DNA of 22,082 nucleotides from Acidobacteriota bacterium (GTDB taxonomy: Bacteria > Acidobacteriota > Terriglobia > Terriglobales > Acidobacteriaceae): NCBI GenBank assembly GCA_021799405.1, contig JAJZAL010000044.1, positions 1 to 22,082 of the forward strand. Direction: 5' to 3'. Position numbers and translations under genes: made by a program. Below are positions 8,201 to 15,692 of the stretch, piece after piece (the stretch's first letter is position 1; every line of letters begins with the position of its first letter). Under the pieces are notes generated by a model. The model was not told the origin of the DNA. It searched no databases and saw only the letters and a list, made by a program, of their open reading frames with translations.

Positions 8201-8777
8201 TCAGATCCACCAGAGCAGCAAGATTGTCGGGCTGTGCAGTAAGAATCCGTTGTACGAGGTCTTGATATTCGGCATCGCTGCCCGCGCCTCCCTCGCGCTC
8301 AACAGCAAGAGCCAGTGAGTAGGTAGCGCGCAGGTTTTTCGGATCAAGTCTGACCGCCTCCCTGTAGTCGTGAATAGCCTGCTGCGTCTCGCCGCGCGCA
8401 GTGTTGAGCAAACCCAGCAGGTAATACACCCTGCTGTTGTGCGGAGCGAGCTTCAGCGCCCGGCTGAATCGCTCATTCGCCAGACTGAAGGTGCGCTGGC
8501 GCAATGCAAGAATCCCCCAGTCCGCCCATGCCGCTGGCTCGCCCGGAGCAATCTGGGTGGCCTTCTGCAGGCTGCTGTCTGCCAGAACATCGTTCCCCAC
8601 CTGCAAAGCCGATAGCCCCACATAGAAGCTCGACACATACTGCTCGTAAGCCTTTGAAGATTGCCTTGGCAAACCACTATGCGAACGGCATCCGGCGAGC
8701 AAGAGGACGGCAACAGAGAGGCCAGCAACAGTCGCGCTTGCGATCGGATGTTTCAGACTGAGGAAATGATTCTTCAT
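5253..8777 (-). CDS. TPR + FG-GAP + ASPIC/UnbV lipoprotein with a long uncharacterised C-terminal region
   Basis: Chosen start is the ATG at 8777, which begins MKNHFLSLKHPIAS and gives a lipoprotein signal with lipobox Leu-Leu-Ala-Gly-Cys; upstream in-frame starts (8828, 8903) would bury that signal. The product is about 1174 residues. Order: signal, then roughly four TPR units (residues ~40-210, e.g. AWADWGILALRQRTFSLANE), a linker, FG-GAP-like blades (~300-620, loops such as DIEADGDLD and DIDNNGAID), an ASPIC/UnbV core (LHFGLGTHTQTQVARITWPN), then about 430 residues with no domain I can name, rich in Trp, Tyr and Asp. It is first in a four-gene operon and overlaps the next start by 4 bp. 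TPRs suggest a scaffold for the UnbV/UnbU partners outside the cytoplasm (inference). Confidence 0.88.
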   Translation of the reverse strand: MKNHFLSLKHPIASATVAGLSVAVLLLAGCRSHSGLPRQSSKAYEQYVSSFYVGLSALQVGNDVLADSSLQKATQIAPGEPAAWADWGILALRQRTFSLANERFSRALKLAPHNSRVYYLLGLLNTARGETQQAIHDYREAVRLDPKNLRATYSLALAVEREGGAGSDAEYQDLVQRILTAQPDNLAALVDLSWIAAKRGDAATLHSTVARITAQSGSWPSEVKQELTALESAAAGTDPHAAALRSVFLRNALMQVSAFRADLSEIRPAPGNDAQPFTHFLRLPSPSSTPAPADTAISFSAQPVPGISTEHDNERWSWIGSVSLDGKGAPTVVVANGHEVRLATGVSFAFPGGPKGVAPTPEGILGLDYNYDFKTDLALAGAGGFRLMRQNSPTSYTNVTATTKLPRSVLNASYTGAWAVDIEADGDLDVVLGQSSGLPTVLRNNGDGTFTPIHPFAGISGIRQFVWADLTGDGSPDAAIIDGAGHLHVFVNHRAGKFVQIPVPSEFASAKAITAADVNADSFMDLVVVLPDGTIGRLSLMGNDQGWNSAKIASVPDSAVNLAGQVRLRATDIDNNGAIDLLLGQVSPAASRTAGALIWLAHRSGKFVLLNHSVGPAEVFSLADVHDNGRMALLGLTADGQAQEDLNHGTKNYHWQTIRPRARQTTGDQRVNPFGIGGSIEIRSAMMTQELPITGPQLHFGLGTHTQTQVARITWPNGTVTAEFALKADQEVLTEQRLKGSCPFLYAWNGKKMKFVMDTAPWGAAIGLRINGQGSAAIVKTSEWYKIPRGELVPRNDHYDLDITDELWETYYYDYLSLMVVDHPKGTEVYTDERFVVPPKKLRIIATGRPHPIVRAVDDNGDNVTQTLLYRDGKYLDNFGLGQYQGITRDHYVDIYLGKDIPTSGPLYLIAKGWLHPADSTIMVAISQGHHEQPKPLSLSIEDAHGVWHVVRPNLGFPAGRNKTCVINLTGLFHPGDPHVVRLSTNMEIYWDQIEWARGLPDTPLKITRLSPEYANLHYRGYSEIYKANVSSPEIPEYNHLMATTQIWQDLTGYYTRYGDVRPLLRKVDDRYVIMNAGDELSLRFAELPPLPPGWVRDYVLAGDGWVKDGDYNTYDSATVLPLPYHARKIYDTPAKPLEDEWEYRHHRKDWETYQTRYVTPENFEDALRSSSSQ

Positions 8778-8784
8778 GGACGGC

Positions 8785-8796
8785 TGATAGCTATCA
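8785..8796. promoter_or_regulatory. 12-bp perfect palindrome in the operon leader
   Basis: TGATAGCTATCA reads the same on both strands and lies 8 bp upstream of the chosen start of the TPR/UnbV gene, where no good Shine-Dalgarno is visible. It could be an operator or part of an RNA hairpin at the ribosome site. A few such palindromes are expected by chance in 22 kb, so only the position makes it notable. Confidence 0.3.
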
Positions 8797-8899
8797 CCAT
8801 ATCCTAGTAACGCCCCGGCATGCAGCATCTCCCGCCTGCCAATAGCCAGGCTCCCGCAGTTCAAAAATGCAATCGCCCGAAAAGTTGATGAAGAATGCG

Positions 8900-10519
8900 T
8901 CACTCCGTGACAAGTGCTGAACCCTCCGCCACTTCAGCCGCCAACTTCGATGCCTCCAGCTCCCGCAGGTCGCGTCCTCGCGTATCAAGACCCGTAACCG
9001 CAATCATCACCATCGACAGCACCGCTAGAACAGCCACAATCCCGGCCGCCACTCCCAGCGCCGGCACCAGCGCCAGCATCCCCAACACCTGCGCCGAGAC
9101 GCCGCCTGCTTTGCTAAAGCCGGCCACCCATCCCGTGGCCCGCCCTCGCACCCGCACCGGATAACACTCCGCCGCATACGGCAGCAGCATCGAGATCACC
9201 GCGCTCGTTCCAATCACCAGGAGAGAAACGGGAATAATCGGATCCGACAAGAATCGTAGCGCCTCATTATCCCTTAGCAGGATGGCCACCAGCCCCAGCG
9301 TGGTTACCCCAATCGACGCCAGCAGCGCCCTCTTCGTGCTCCATACGCTGTACAGCCAGGTCGCGAGCGCGATCGTGGGAATCGCAATCAGCGACGATCG
9401 CGCGATGATCTGGCTGGCTGCGCCCATACTTCGGCCTTCCGCCATCAGGCTTCCCGGCAGCCACAGCATCACCCCGAAATTCACAAATCCCCACGCCAGC
9501 GCCGCCAGCGTCAGCGCCGCCGTCACGCCCAGCACTTCCTTCATCTTCACCGGCGTTGCCGCCGGCTGCACTAGCAGCGAAACATCTTCCGGTTCTGGCA
9601 CGGCGCTCGGCAGCTTCTCCAGTACGATCCCGAATCGTGCCAGCGTCTCCTTTGCTTCGTCAGTCCGCCCCATCGCCTGCAGGAATCGCGCCGACTCCTG
9701 CAGCTTCGGACTCACCAGAATCAGCACAAGCGCCGTCGGCAGATCGATCAGCCACATGATCCGCCATCCGAAATACGGCTGCAGCCAAGCCGACAGCAGG
9801 CTGGTGGCGAAATATCCGCCCACCGTTCCCACGCCGCCCACCAGCACCAGGCACCAGCCGCGATGCCGGGTTGGCATAATCTCCGCCAATAGAGCATAAG
9901 TCACCGGCAACATCCCGCCCGCGCCGATTCCCATCATGAAGCACATAGCAATGTTCCATGAGAACGCCGGCATAGCCCCGCAGATTGCCGTGCCCATAAA
10001 GACCACCGCCGCCAGCAGGATCGACGCGCGCCGTCCATAGTAGTCCGACAGGGCGCCCCACAGGAACGACCCGATCGTCGTCCCCAGCAGCCCTGCGAAC
10101 GGCAGTAGCTCAACATGCGCGAATGTCAGGTGGTACTCCGCCCGCATGCCTGGGATGACAAACCCCAGCGTCACCGGCTTCATCACGTCGATAATCAACG
10201 CCACAGCCAGCACCAGCATCTGCGTCCAGTGCGCCTTGTTGAGCGGAGCATCTTCCGGCGGAGCGATTTCCTCGTAAGTCACCTTCGATTTCCGCCGCGG
10301 CATCAGACCATAGGCTGTGGCGAAAGTCCCGGCCACAATCAGCCCCATCCCGATTTTCATCCCGTTGCCCATCGGCATGCCCGCCAGGACGAAGTGGGTC
10401 TTGATACCCATCAGAAACATGGGTAAGTGCAGCATGACACCAACAGTCACTGCGACGCAGCCGGCCCAGAACCAGAACGCATGCCGCCGGCTCGAAAATA
10501 ATGACGCTTTCTCCCTCAC
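8900..10519 (-). CDS. MFS transporter (sugar/aromatic-acid transporter type)
   Basis: A 539-residue multi-pass inner-membrane protein. The GALSDYYGRRASILL stretch (loop 2-3) is the classical MFS signature, and EIMPTRHRGWCLVLVGGVG followed by a later PVRVRGRATG is typical of the sugar/SV2/aromatic-acid-symporter branch. Two extra hydrophobic segments with a Met- and Gly-rich link (residues 14-75, ending MPRRKSK) precede the usual 12-helix core, so the protein probably has about 14 helices. The start is GTG at 10519, supported by GAGGAG five bases upstream. It lies upstream of the UnbV operon on the same strand, 122 bp away from the chosen TPR gene start, so cotranscription is possible. Proton-coupled transport of a small organic solute is the family role; the substrate cannot be told. 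Confidence 0.88.
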   Translation of the reverse strand: MREKASLFSSRRHAFWFWAGCVAVTVGVMLHLPMFLMGIKTHFVLAGMPMGNGMKIGMGLIVAGTFATAYGLMPRRKSKVTYEEIAPPEDAPLNKAHWTQMLVLAVALIIDVMKPVTLGFVIPGMRAEYHLTFAHVELLPFAGLLGTTIGSFLWGALSDYYGRRASILLAAVVFMGTAICGAMPAFSWNIAMCFMMGIGAGGMLPVTYALLAEIMPTRHRGWCLVLVGGVGTVGGYFATSLLSAWLQPYFGWRIMWLIDLPTALVLILVSPKLQESARFLQAMGRTDEAKETLARFGIVLEKLPSAVPEPEDVSLLVQPAATPVKMKEVLGVTAALTLAALAWGFVNFGVMLWLPGSLMAEGRSMGAASQIIARSSLIAIPTIALATWLYSVWSTKRALLASIGVTTLGLVAILLRDNEALRFLSDPIIPVSLLVIGTSAVISMLLPYAAECYPVRVRGRATGWVAGFSKAGGVSAQVLGMLALVPALGVAAGIVAVLAVLSMVMIAVTGLDTRGRDLRELEASKLAAEVAEGSALVTE

Positions 10520-10855
10520 GACATCTCCTCACAAAGTCGACTCACCCGCTCTGGTCTGCTTTCCCTCCCGCCAATATAACCAGGCAGAGTAATTCCCCAG
10601 AGGACAAGTCGTTTTGTTTTGTTCAGCAACGGCAACGGCGAACGGCGATGGATGCTTCGTCCCTGTCGGCTGGCCGCGCGTAGATGCAACTCAGGCCGAC
10701 TAAAAATTCAGCCCTGCAAGCATCTCCGAGGAACCCCCAAATGCGCAACCGGCTAATCTGCTGAATTTCATCTCCAACTTTCGGTTGAGATTCTTCTACA
10801 CCCTGATCGCCGCACTTTGTGGAAAATGGAGATCTTCTCCCATGCCCTGCAGCAT
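10520..10855. other. intergenic region between TonB receptor and MFS genes
   Basis: About 336 bp with no supportable gene; the short frames here have no good ribosome site or family resemblance. It should hold the MFS promoter (a TATATT box on the minus strand near 10574-10579 is a weak candidate with no convincing -35) and the possible TonB-gene terminator noted separately. Confidence 0.5.
10823..10843 (-). terminator. possible weak terminator after the TonB receptor gene
   Basis: On the minus strand a short stem (ATGGGAGA pairing with TCTCCAT around a 3-base loop, one bulge) ends in TTTT, 13 bases past the receptor stop. The stem is short and the T run is only four bases, so the call is tentative. 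Confidence 0.35.
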
Positions 10856-13324
10856 TCAAAACCGAATGGTCAGGCTGAAGTCCGCGGATCTGCCTGGACC
10901 GGTCACCGGCTCGATCCGGCTCTTCGATCCGCTCGCCAGGAAGCGATCCATATTCACCCCTCCCAATGGCATCTCATATTCCTTCCCCAGCAGGTTATCA
11001 ACCGCCGCGCTCAACTCAAGATACGGCCGACGATACGCGGCATGCAGGTCAAAGAGCGTGTAGCCCGGCGTCTCCTGCTCCAGTCGATGCGGATCCACAT
11101 TCGACTTCCGATCCACGGCATAAATACCCGCACCGCCAGACCATCCGCAGCCCGACCGCAATTTGATCGCGTCATCCAGGGTCACCCGCAAGTTCAGCGG
11201 CATCATCTGATAGAGACCGGTGTGGGTATCGAGCCTCTCGCCGTGCAGCCATCCGCCCACGGCGCTCAGCCTGCCAGTTCCAAAGCCGGTGCTCCTCCAC
11301 AAAGCTGCGTCCGCGGACAAGTCACCGCCATAAATAATCGCCGAATGATTCGCAAACCGCAACTGCGCAAACGTGGCCTCACCCTTGGTGATCATCGTCA
11401 GCGTATTTACACCTATGTAGTCATGAATGCGCGTCACATACGGCGTCACCTTCATCTTCCACCGGGCATTCGAGCGATCATGCAACACCAGGGTCCCGCT
11501 CACGGCATGAGCAACCTCGGGCTTCAGGCCCACGTTGCCCACGTAATAGTTTCCATCTCCAAACCAGCCAATCATGCTGCTGGCCATTAGGTTCGTCGAC
11601 CACTCATAGCGTTCATACAGGCTCGGCGCCCGCGACTTCCGCGCATAGCCCGCTTCAATATCCGCGTACGCATCCAGTTTGAATCGCATCAATGCCGTCG
11701 CGTCAAAATCCGCATCTGTGCGCGCGCGATTCTCCGCGTTAAAGGCATTCGCGTCGGCCGCATACATCGCGGAATAGCCATGCACCGGCCCCGTGTCGCT
11801 CCATACTGTGTCGTTGCGAACGCCCACCAGCGTCGTCCATTTCCGGCTCCATCGGCTGGCCACCTCCACGTAGGTCCCAATGCGCGTGCGATGTCCGTTG
11901 TTGATATTCAGGAACGAATTCGGCCCCATCATCGGCGCGTTGCCCGCCACCGCCGGCCAGGTGTCATTCAGATCAAAGCGGTGGAGATCGTTCCCCATGC
12001 GCAGCAAATGCTGCGGCGAAAGCGAGACCTCGTATTTCACCGTGTAGCCAAGGTCTACGCCGTGATCATTCATTGGCATGAACATCGGCATTGGGAAAGT
12101 AGCTTTGTCGTGGCCGATATTCATCGAGTGTGAGGTGCTCTGCCAGTAGCCGCGGGTATCCAGCACCGCGTGTACAAGTGTCTTGCGGTAATGCAGATTC
12201 AAGGACGTTGCATAGTTGCGCACCATATCCATCCGTGCATTCACAAAACCCTGGTGCGGAATATGGTGCAATCCGGCCCGCAGTACAATCAGGTTGCTTT
12301 TATCCTGTGCGGCCATTATCAGCGTCACATCCGTGCTCTGCGCATAAGTCGAGGTGACTTTGTGGCCTGCCCCGTCGGTGTAATCGCGGTTCGTCTCCCA
12401 CGAATCCGTGTACCCAATCCCAAAGTGCTGGGCGGCCATCCATTCCGACGTGGAAAAGCCATAACCCTGTCCATTGCTGCGATAGAAGCTCGAGGCATTG
12501 CCATCTTCGATCACCGGCTTTCCCGGCATGGCGAAGACAGGCGGCGGCGATTGAATCGAGATCGTTCCACCCAGGCTGTCTCCTCCCATGCTCACAGGCG
12601 TAATACCTGCCATCACCGTGATCTTGCCAACGTTCGATGGAGCGATATACGACAGCGGAGGATTCATGTGGTTGGGGCACGAGTTTGAAACACTCATGCC
12701 GTTCACGACCAGTTTTGTGCGTTCGTCCCCCAGCCCATGAAGCATCGGAACGGATGCGAGCTGACCGTTGCCGCGCAAGCTCACCCCAGGAATCTTCGCC
12801 AGCAGATCTGCTGAATTGTTGCTCCGATCCCGCTCCGCCTGACTCACGGTGAGCAGACTCGCCGCTGCGTCCTTTGCACTCAGTGGTTCCACTGTGATTC
12901 GCATGCTCACTTGAGCAAGAGGAAGTACGGCATTCACTTTGGCCTCGGCGGCAGGTGCGACATCGATTCCGCGAAGAACCGTGACTTTGAAGCCCTTCGC
13001 CTGAATCGTAATCTGATATCTCCCTGCCGGCACATTTCCAAAATAGAAAGCCCCTTGCCGATCGCTGAGGGTAGACTTCTTCCACTCGGAAACCGAACCC
13101 TCAAGCGTCACTTCCGCTCCCGAAATCACGGCGCTTGTGGGGTCCTGCAACTCACCTCCTAGAGCTCCCGCTGCAGACTGCTTGTGAGTCCCAAAGTTCG
13201 TGTGCAGCGGCGTCGAAATCCCGTCGGCGGCGCGCGTGTCTTTAGCACCCTGCGCATAACCGGCATGCGCCTGTCCGCACATCACGATCACAACCAGGAT
13301 TGCCGGCGGCATTCGGCCTTTCAC
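10856..13324 (-). CDS. OprC-like TonB-dependent copper receptor
   Basis: An 822-residue outer-membrane receptor. It has a signal peptide (residues 1-25, ending AHAGYAQG), a carboxypeptidase-regulatory-like beta-sandwich (~50-130, EVTLEG, GAFYFGNVPAGRYQI), a plug (~155-260, ADLLAKIPGVSLRGNG, GGDSLGGTISIQ) and a beta-barrel ending in Phe. The plug contains Cys-Pro-Asn-His-Met (residues 216-220), matching the CxxxM copper site of the OprC/TonB-copper family. QGFVNARMDM (~358-367) and the Met-rich MPMFMPMN (411-418) also fit that family. Copper uptake or binding is therefore the best role. Start is GTG at 13324 with AAAGGGG upstream; an ATG at 13312 is possible but would lose the N-terminal Lys and Arg. 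It follows the porin gene by 81 bp on the same strand. Confidence 0.88.
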   Translation of the reverse strand: MKGRMPPAILVVIVMCGQAHAGYAQGAKDTRAADGISTPLHTNFGTHKQSAAGALGGELQDPTSAVISGAEVTLEGSVSEWKKSTLSDRQGAFYFGNVPAGRYQITIQAKGFKVTVLRGIDVAPAAEAKVNAVLPLAQVSMRITVEPLSAKDAAASLLTVSQAERDRSNNSADLLAKIPGVSLRGNGQLASVPMLHGLGDERTKLVVNGMSVSNSCPNHMNPPLSYIAPSNVGKITVMAGITPVSMGGDSLGGTISIQSPPPVFAMPGKPVIEDGNASSFYRSNGQGYGFSTSEWMAAQHFGIGYTDSWETNRDYTDGAGHKVTSTYAQSTDVTLIMAAQDKSNLIVLRAGLHHIPHQGFVNARMDMVRNYATSLNLHYRKTLVHAVLDTRGYWQSTSHSMNIGHDKATFPMPMFMPMNDHGVDLGYTVKYEVSLSPQHLLRMGNDLHRFDLNDTWPAVAGNAPMMGPNSFLNINNGHRTRIGTYVEVASRWSRKWTTLVGVRNDTVWSDTGPVHGYSAMYAADANAFNAENRARTDADFDATALMRFKLDAYADIEAGYARKSRAPSLYERYEWSTNLMASSMIGWFGDGNYYVGNVGLKPEVAHAVSGTLVLHDRSNARWKMKVTPYVTRIHDYIGVNTLTMITKGEATFAQLRFANHSAIIYGGDLSADAALWRSTGFGTGRLSAVGGWLHGERLDTHTGLYQMMPLNLRVTLDDAIKLRSGCGWSGGAGIYAVDRKSNVDPHRLEQETPGYTLFDLHAAYRRPYLELSAAVDNLLGKEYEMPLGGVNMDRFLASGSKSRIEPVTGPGRSADFSLTIRF

Positions 13325-13361
13325 GTGAACACCCCTTTCTGCTTCCCCCTGGCCGGCCGTT

Positions 13362-13383
13362 GCCGAGCCTTGTAGAACTCGGC
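13362..13383. other. inverted repeat between porin and TonB receptor genes
   Basis: GCCGAG and CTCGGC flank a 10-base loop in the 81-bp gap. Neither strand has a T run after the stem, so it is more likely an mRNA processing or attenuation hairpin than an intrinsic terminator, if it matters at all. Confidence 0.3.
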
Positions 13384-13405
13384 TTCAACGAATGCATACA
13401 TTCAC

Positions 13406-14857
13406 TCAGTGTTTCCAGCGATAGTCGAGCTCAACATATCCGAATTGCGCGTTGTGACCCGGCGGATAAATCGCCTTGATCACGCCCTTGCCGGTCGCAT
13501 GTGCGTAATAGAAATCCACTCCCAGATGCGACGTTGCCTTCCAGTTGGCGCTGATGTCGGCCACCGTTGCCAGCGATGTATGCCCGTTGGAAGGACGCCC
13601 TACATAACCAAATACCTTGTTGTCGAAGGCGCCACCGCCCTGGTACCACAGATCCTTTGCCGACGTCAGACTCACCCAGTGCAGATCGCTGCGCAGCGCA
13701 AGCTTCTTGGTCGGCGTGTCGATCACCTGCACAAAAGTGTCCGTGTTATTCATCAGGTTGTAGAACGGAAAGCGCGCGTACAGACGCGGCGTCGTCAGGA
13801 TCTGGAAGAACGTGCTGTGCTTGTTGTCCAGAGGATTGTTGTCCCCTGACGAGCGAAACCAGCCGCCGCGCACCCACGGCTCACTCGCAACACTCGTAAA
13901 TTTGTAGCCGCCCTCCAGAGCAGCGGCGCCGGCGCTGTCGCGCTGCTCGCCCCAACTCCCGTTCTGCCACACGCCCCAGAACATGAAGTCGAAATCACCC
14001 GGCCCCGCGGGAATCGCAGCAAGCAAATCCCCTCCATAAGTACCCAACCGAATGTTCTTGCGATCCGCTTGCCGCACGGCCAGCGGGCGATTATCTATTT
14101 TCAGAATTCCGGTTCGACCATCGTGGTACCCAATTCCGAAGGCTCTCACCAGCACATGCCCTTTGGCTGCTTGTCGGGTAAACGCCAGGTATTGCACGTC
14201 CACGTTCAACTCCGCATTGCCGTTCATGTTGAACACGCCTTTGTCCGAACGCGCCGCAAGCGCTGTAATATCCCATGCACCCGCTCCGATATGTGCATCT
14301 GCTCCGTCAAAACTGCGCTGCCCTTCGGTAAAACCAAAGTTGCTGATCAGCCGGTTGCTGGCACGATTCGCCTGCAGCCACGCGATGATCGGATTCTTGG
14401 GATGGGTCTCTTCTCCATCAAAGAATTCAAAGCGCCCCAAGCGCACATCCGTGTCCGGCCGATCGAAGCGATAGCGCACCCATCCCAACTTGAAAAACAC
14501 CGCCGCGGGATCGGCATTGTTGCCGTTCGCTGCATAGTAGGTCCCGCCCAAACCCAGTTGTCCCTGAGCTGCAATTGGAGACACCGCGTTTGACGGCAGC
14601 CCCAACACCGCGGGCTGAGATAACTCCAGCCGCCAGTTCCAGTGATGGACCTGTTGCGCCATTCCAACTCGCAGCAGCGAGCCCGTATAGCTGTAAGTAC
14701 TCGATTGATGCGGCACCTCAAACCATTGCCAGGCATTGACACGCGCGCGTTCAAACGCGGAGAAAGTCACATGGGAACTTTGTCCATAGGTTGAAATTCC
14801 AGTTGTAAAAAGCAGAACTACGGCTACGGCCAGGAGAGCGAATTTTTTCGTCTTCAT
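13406..14857 (-). CDS. alginate-export-family outer-membrane porin
   Basis: The ATG at 14857 begins MKTKKFALLAVAVVLLF, a clean signal peptide cleaved near TYGQ-SS; an upstream in-frame start at 14992 would prepend 45 charged residues and hide it. The mature ~460 residues are rich in alternating aromatic/polar strands, with a C-terminal strand ending FGYVELDYRWKH, typical of a beta-barrel. LGRFEFFDGEETHPKNPIIAWLQ and FGFTEGQRSFDGADAH match the alginate-export (AlgE-like) porin family common in Acidobacteriota and Proteobacteria. Despite the family name, many members are general or sugar/aromatic porins, so alginate is not claimed. Upstream and same-strand to the copper-type receptor, suggesting one outer-membrane transport unit. 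No clear Shine-Dalgarno precedes the start. Confidence 0.85.
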   Translation of the reverse strand: MKTKKFALLAVAVVLLFTTGISTYGQSSHVTFSAFERARVNAWQWFEVPHQSSTYSYTGSLLRVGMAQQVHHWNWRLELSQPAVLGLPSNAVSPIAAQGQLGLGGTYYAANGNNADPAAVFFKLGWVRYRFDRPDTDVRLGRFEFFDGEETHPKNPIIAWLQANRASNRLISNFGFTEGQRSFDGADAHIGAGAWDITALAARSDKGVFNMNGNAELNVDVQYLAFTRQAAKGHVLVRAFGIGYHDGRTGILKIDNRPLAVRQADRKNIRLGTYGGDLLAAIPAGPGDFDFMFWGVWQNGSWGEQRDSAGAAALEGGYKFTSVASEPWVRGGWFRSSGDNNPLDNKHSTFFQILTTPRLYARFPFYNLMNNTDTFVQVIDTPTKKLALRSDLHWVSLTSAKDLWYQGGGAFDNKVFGYVGRPSNGHTSLATVADISANWKATSHLGVDFYYAHATGKGVIKAIYPPGHNAQFGYVELDYRWKH

Positions 14858-15293
14858 GCGTGGACGCCAGACTGCTGGAGATACGGCCTCTAAGTCAATC
14901 GTCCCGACGTTTGAACCCTCTCTACTACTTTCGATTGACTCGCCTGCGGACCGGCGGTGGATCGCACGGAAGGCCTCGGTATTGCGGCCCATTTCCCCAT
15001 CTCATCCGGTATCCCCTCGCCTCGCCGCCTGTGCCAAGAACGAAAGAGCGGGATCCGAGACGCGCACTCAAAGCTCACCTTGTCGCAATTCATTCCTCGG
15101 ACAGCGGTTAAGCCGCTCTCGATAGCATACGGATTGGAACACTCGCGCTCCTTGCGATGAAGATCTTTCCAATGACGAATCATTCTCTGGTGTGGCGACT
15201 ATTGGAGTGACTTGCCAGGAACGCTCCTAAGTCCCAGCAGCATTGGGCAGAATAAAGTCAAAGGACCTGATAGAAGGCACTCTGGCGCGCCCG
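14858..15293. other. intergenic region upstream of the porin gene
   Basis: About 436 bp without a credible gene. It should contain the porin/receptor promoter on the minus strand, but I see no convincing -35/-10 pair. No terminator for the DUF302 gene is obvious. Confidence 0.5.
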
Positions 15294-15692
15294 CTATCTC
15301 TTGACTGCCTCTTCGGATACTGCTTTGATCGCCGCAATATTTTGCGCAAGATCGAGCGGCAGAGAGTGTCTTTGGAGTAGGTACTCAGGGCTGTTATAAG
15401 TGAGCCAGACCGCCCCATCCGCGTCCTGCCAGACTAATGCCTTCAAAGGAAGATCGATGGCGATCGTCGGCGAAGCGACCATCAACGGAGTCCCCGCCCT
15501 GGCGTTACCAAAAATGAGCAGCTGCACAGGATTCATCTGCAACCCAGCTCGCAGTGCGTCGCCGCTGTGATCAATCCGGGCAAGGATCGGTATTCCTTTC
15601 GACCGGATCGCATCCTGTAACCGTGCCATCGTTTCGAAGACTGAATATGGGCTCTTCAGATGCACAAGGCCACGACTGGACTCAGATGTCAT
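15294..15692 (-). CDS. DUF302 family protein
   Basis: A 132-residue soluble protein matching the DUF302 fold: a beta-alpha pattern starting VHLKSPYSVFETMARLQDAI, then GIPILARIDHSGDALRAG, the central VQLLIFGNARAGTPLM and the late LPLKALVWQDADGAVWLTYN. The family has a TATA-box-binding-like fold and an unknown function, and often occurs near metal or redox stress genes. Start is ATG at 15692 with a GAGGGGG ribosome site about 4 bases upstream. No signal peptide, so cytoplasmic. It stands alone, 436 bp upstream of the porin on the same strand; the neighbouring copper-type receptor is suggestive only. Confidence 0.9.
   Translation of the reverse strand: MTSESSRGLVHLKSPYSVFETMARLQDAIRSKGIPILARIDHSGDALRAGLQMNPVQLLIFGNARAGTPLMVASPTIAIDLPLKALVWQDADGAVWLTYNSPEYLLQRHSLPLDLAQNIAAIKAVSEEAVKR

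Noticed and set aside
8778..8903. N-terminal extension of the TPR/UnbV gene up to 8903
   Set aside because: It would place 42 residues before the lipoprotein signal and overlap the MFS gene; the internal ATG at 8777 explains the signal peptide better.
10817..11590. 257-codon plus-strand open frame
   Set aside because: It lies antisense to the TonB receptor gene, whose domains are clear; its translation is Arg/His/Pro-rich, typical of a shadow frame, with no ribosome site.
14858..14992. N-terminal extension of the porin gene
   Set aside because: The extension is charged and precedes a complete signal peptide starting at the ATG at 14857.
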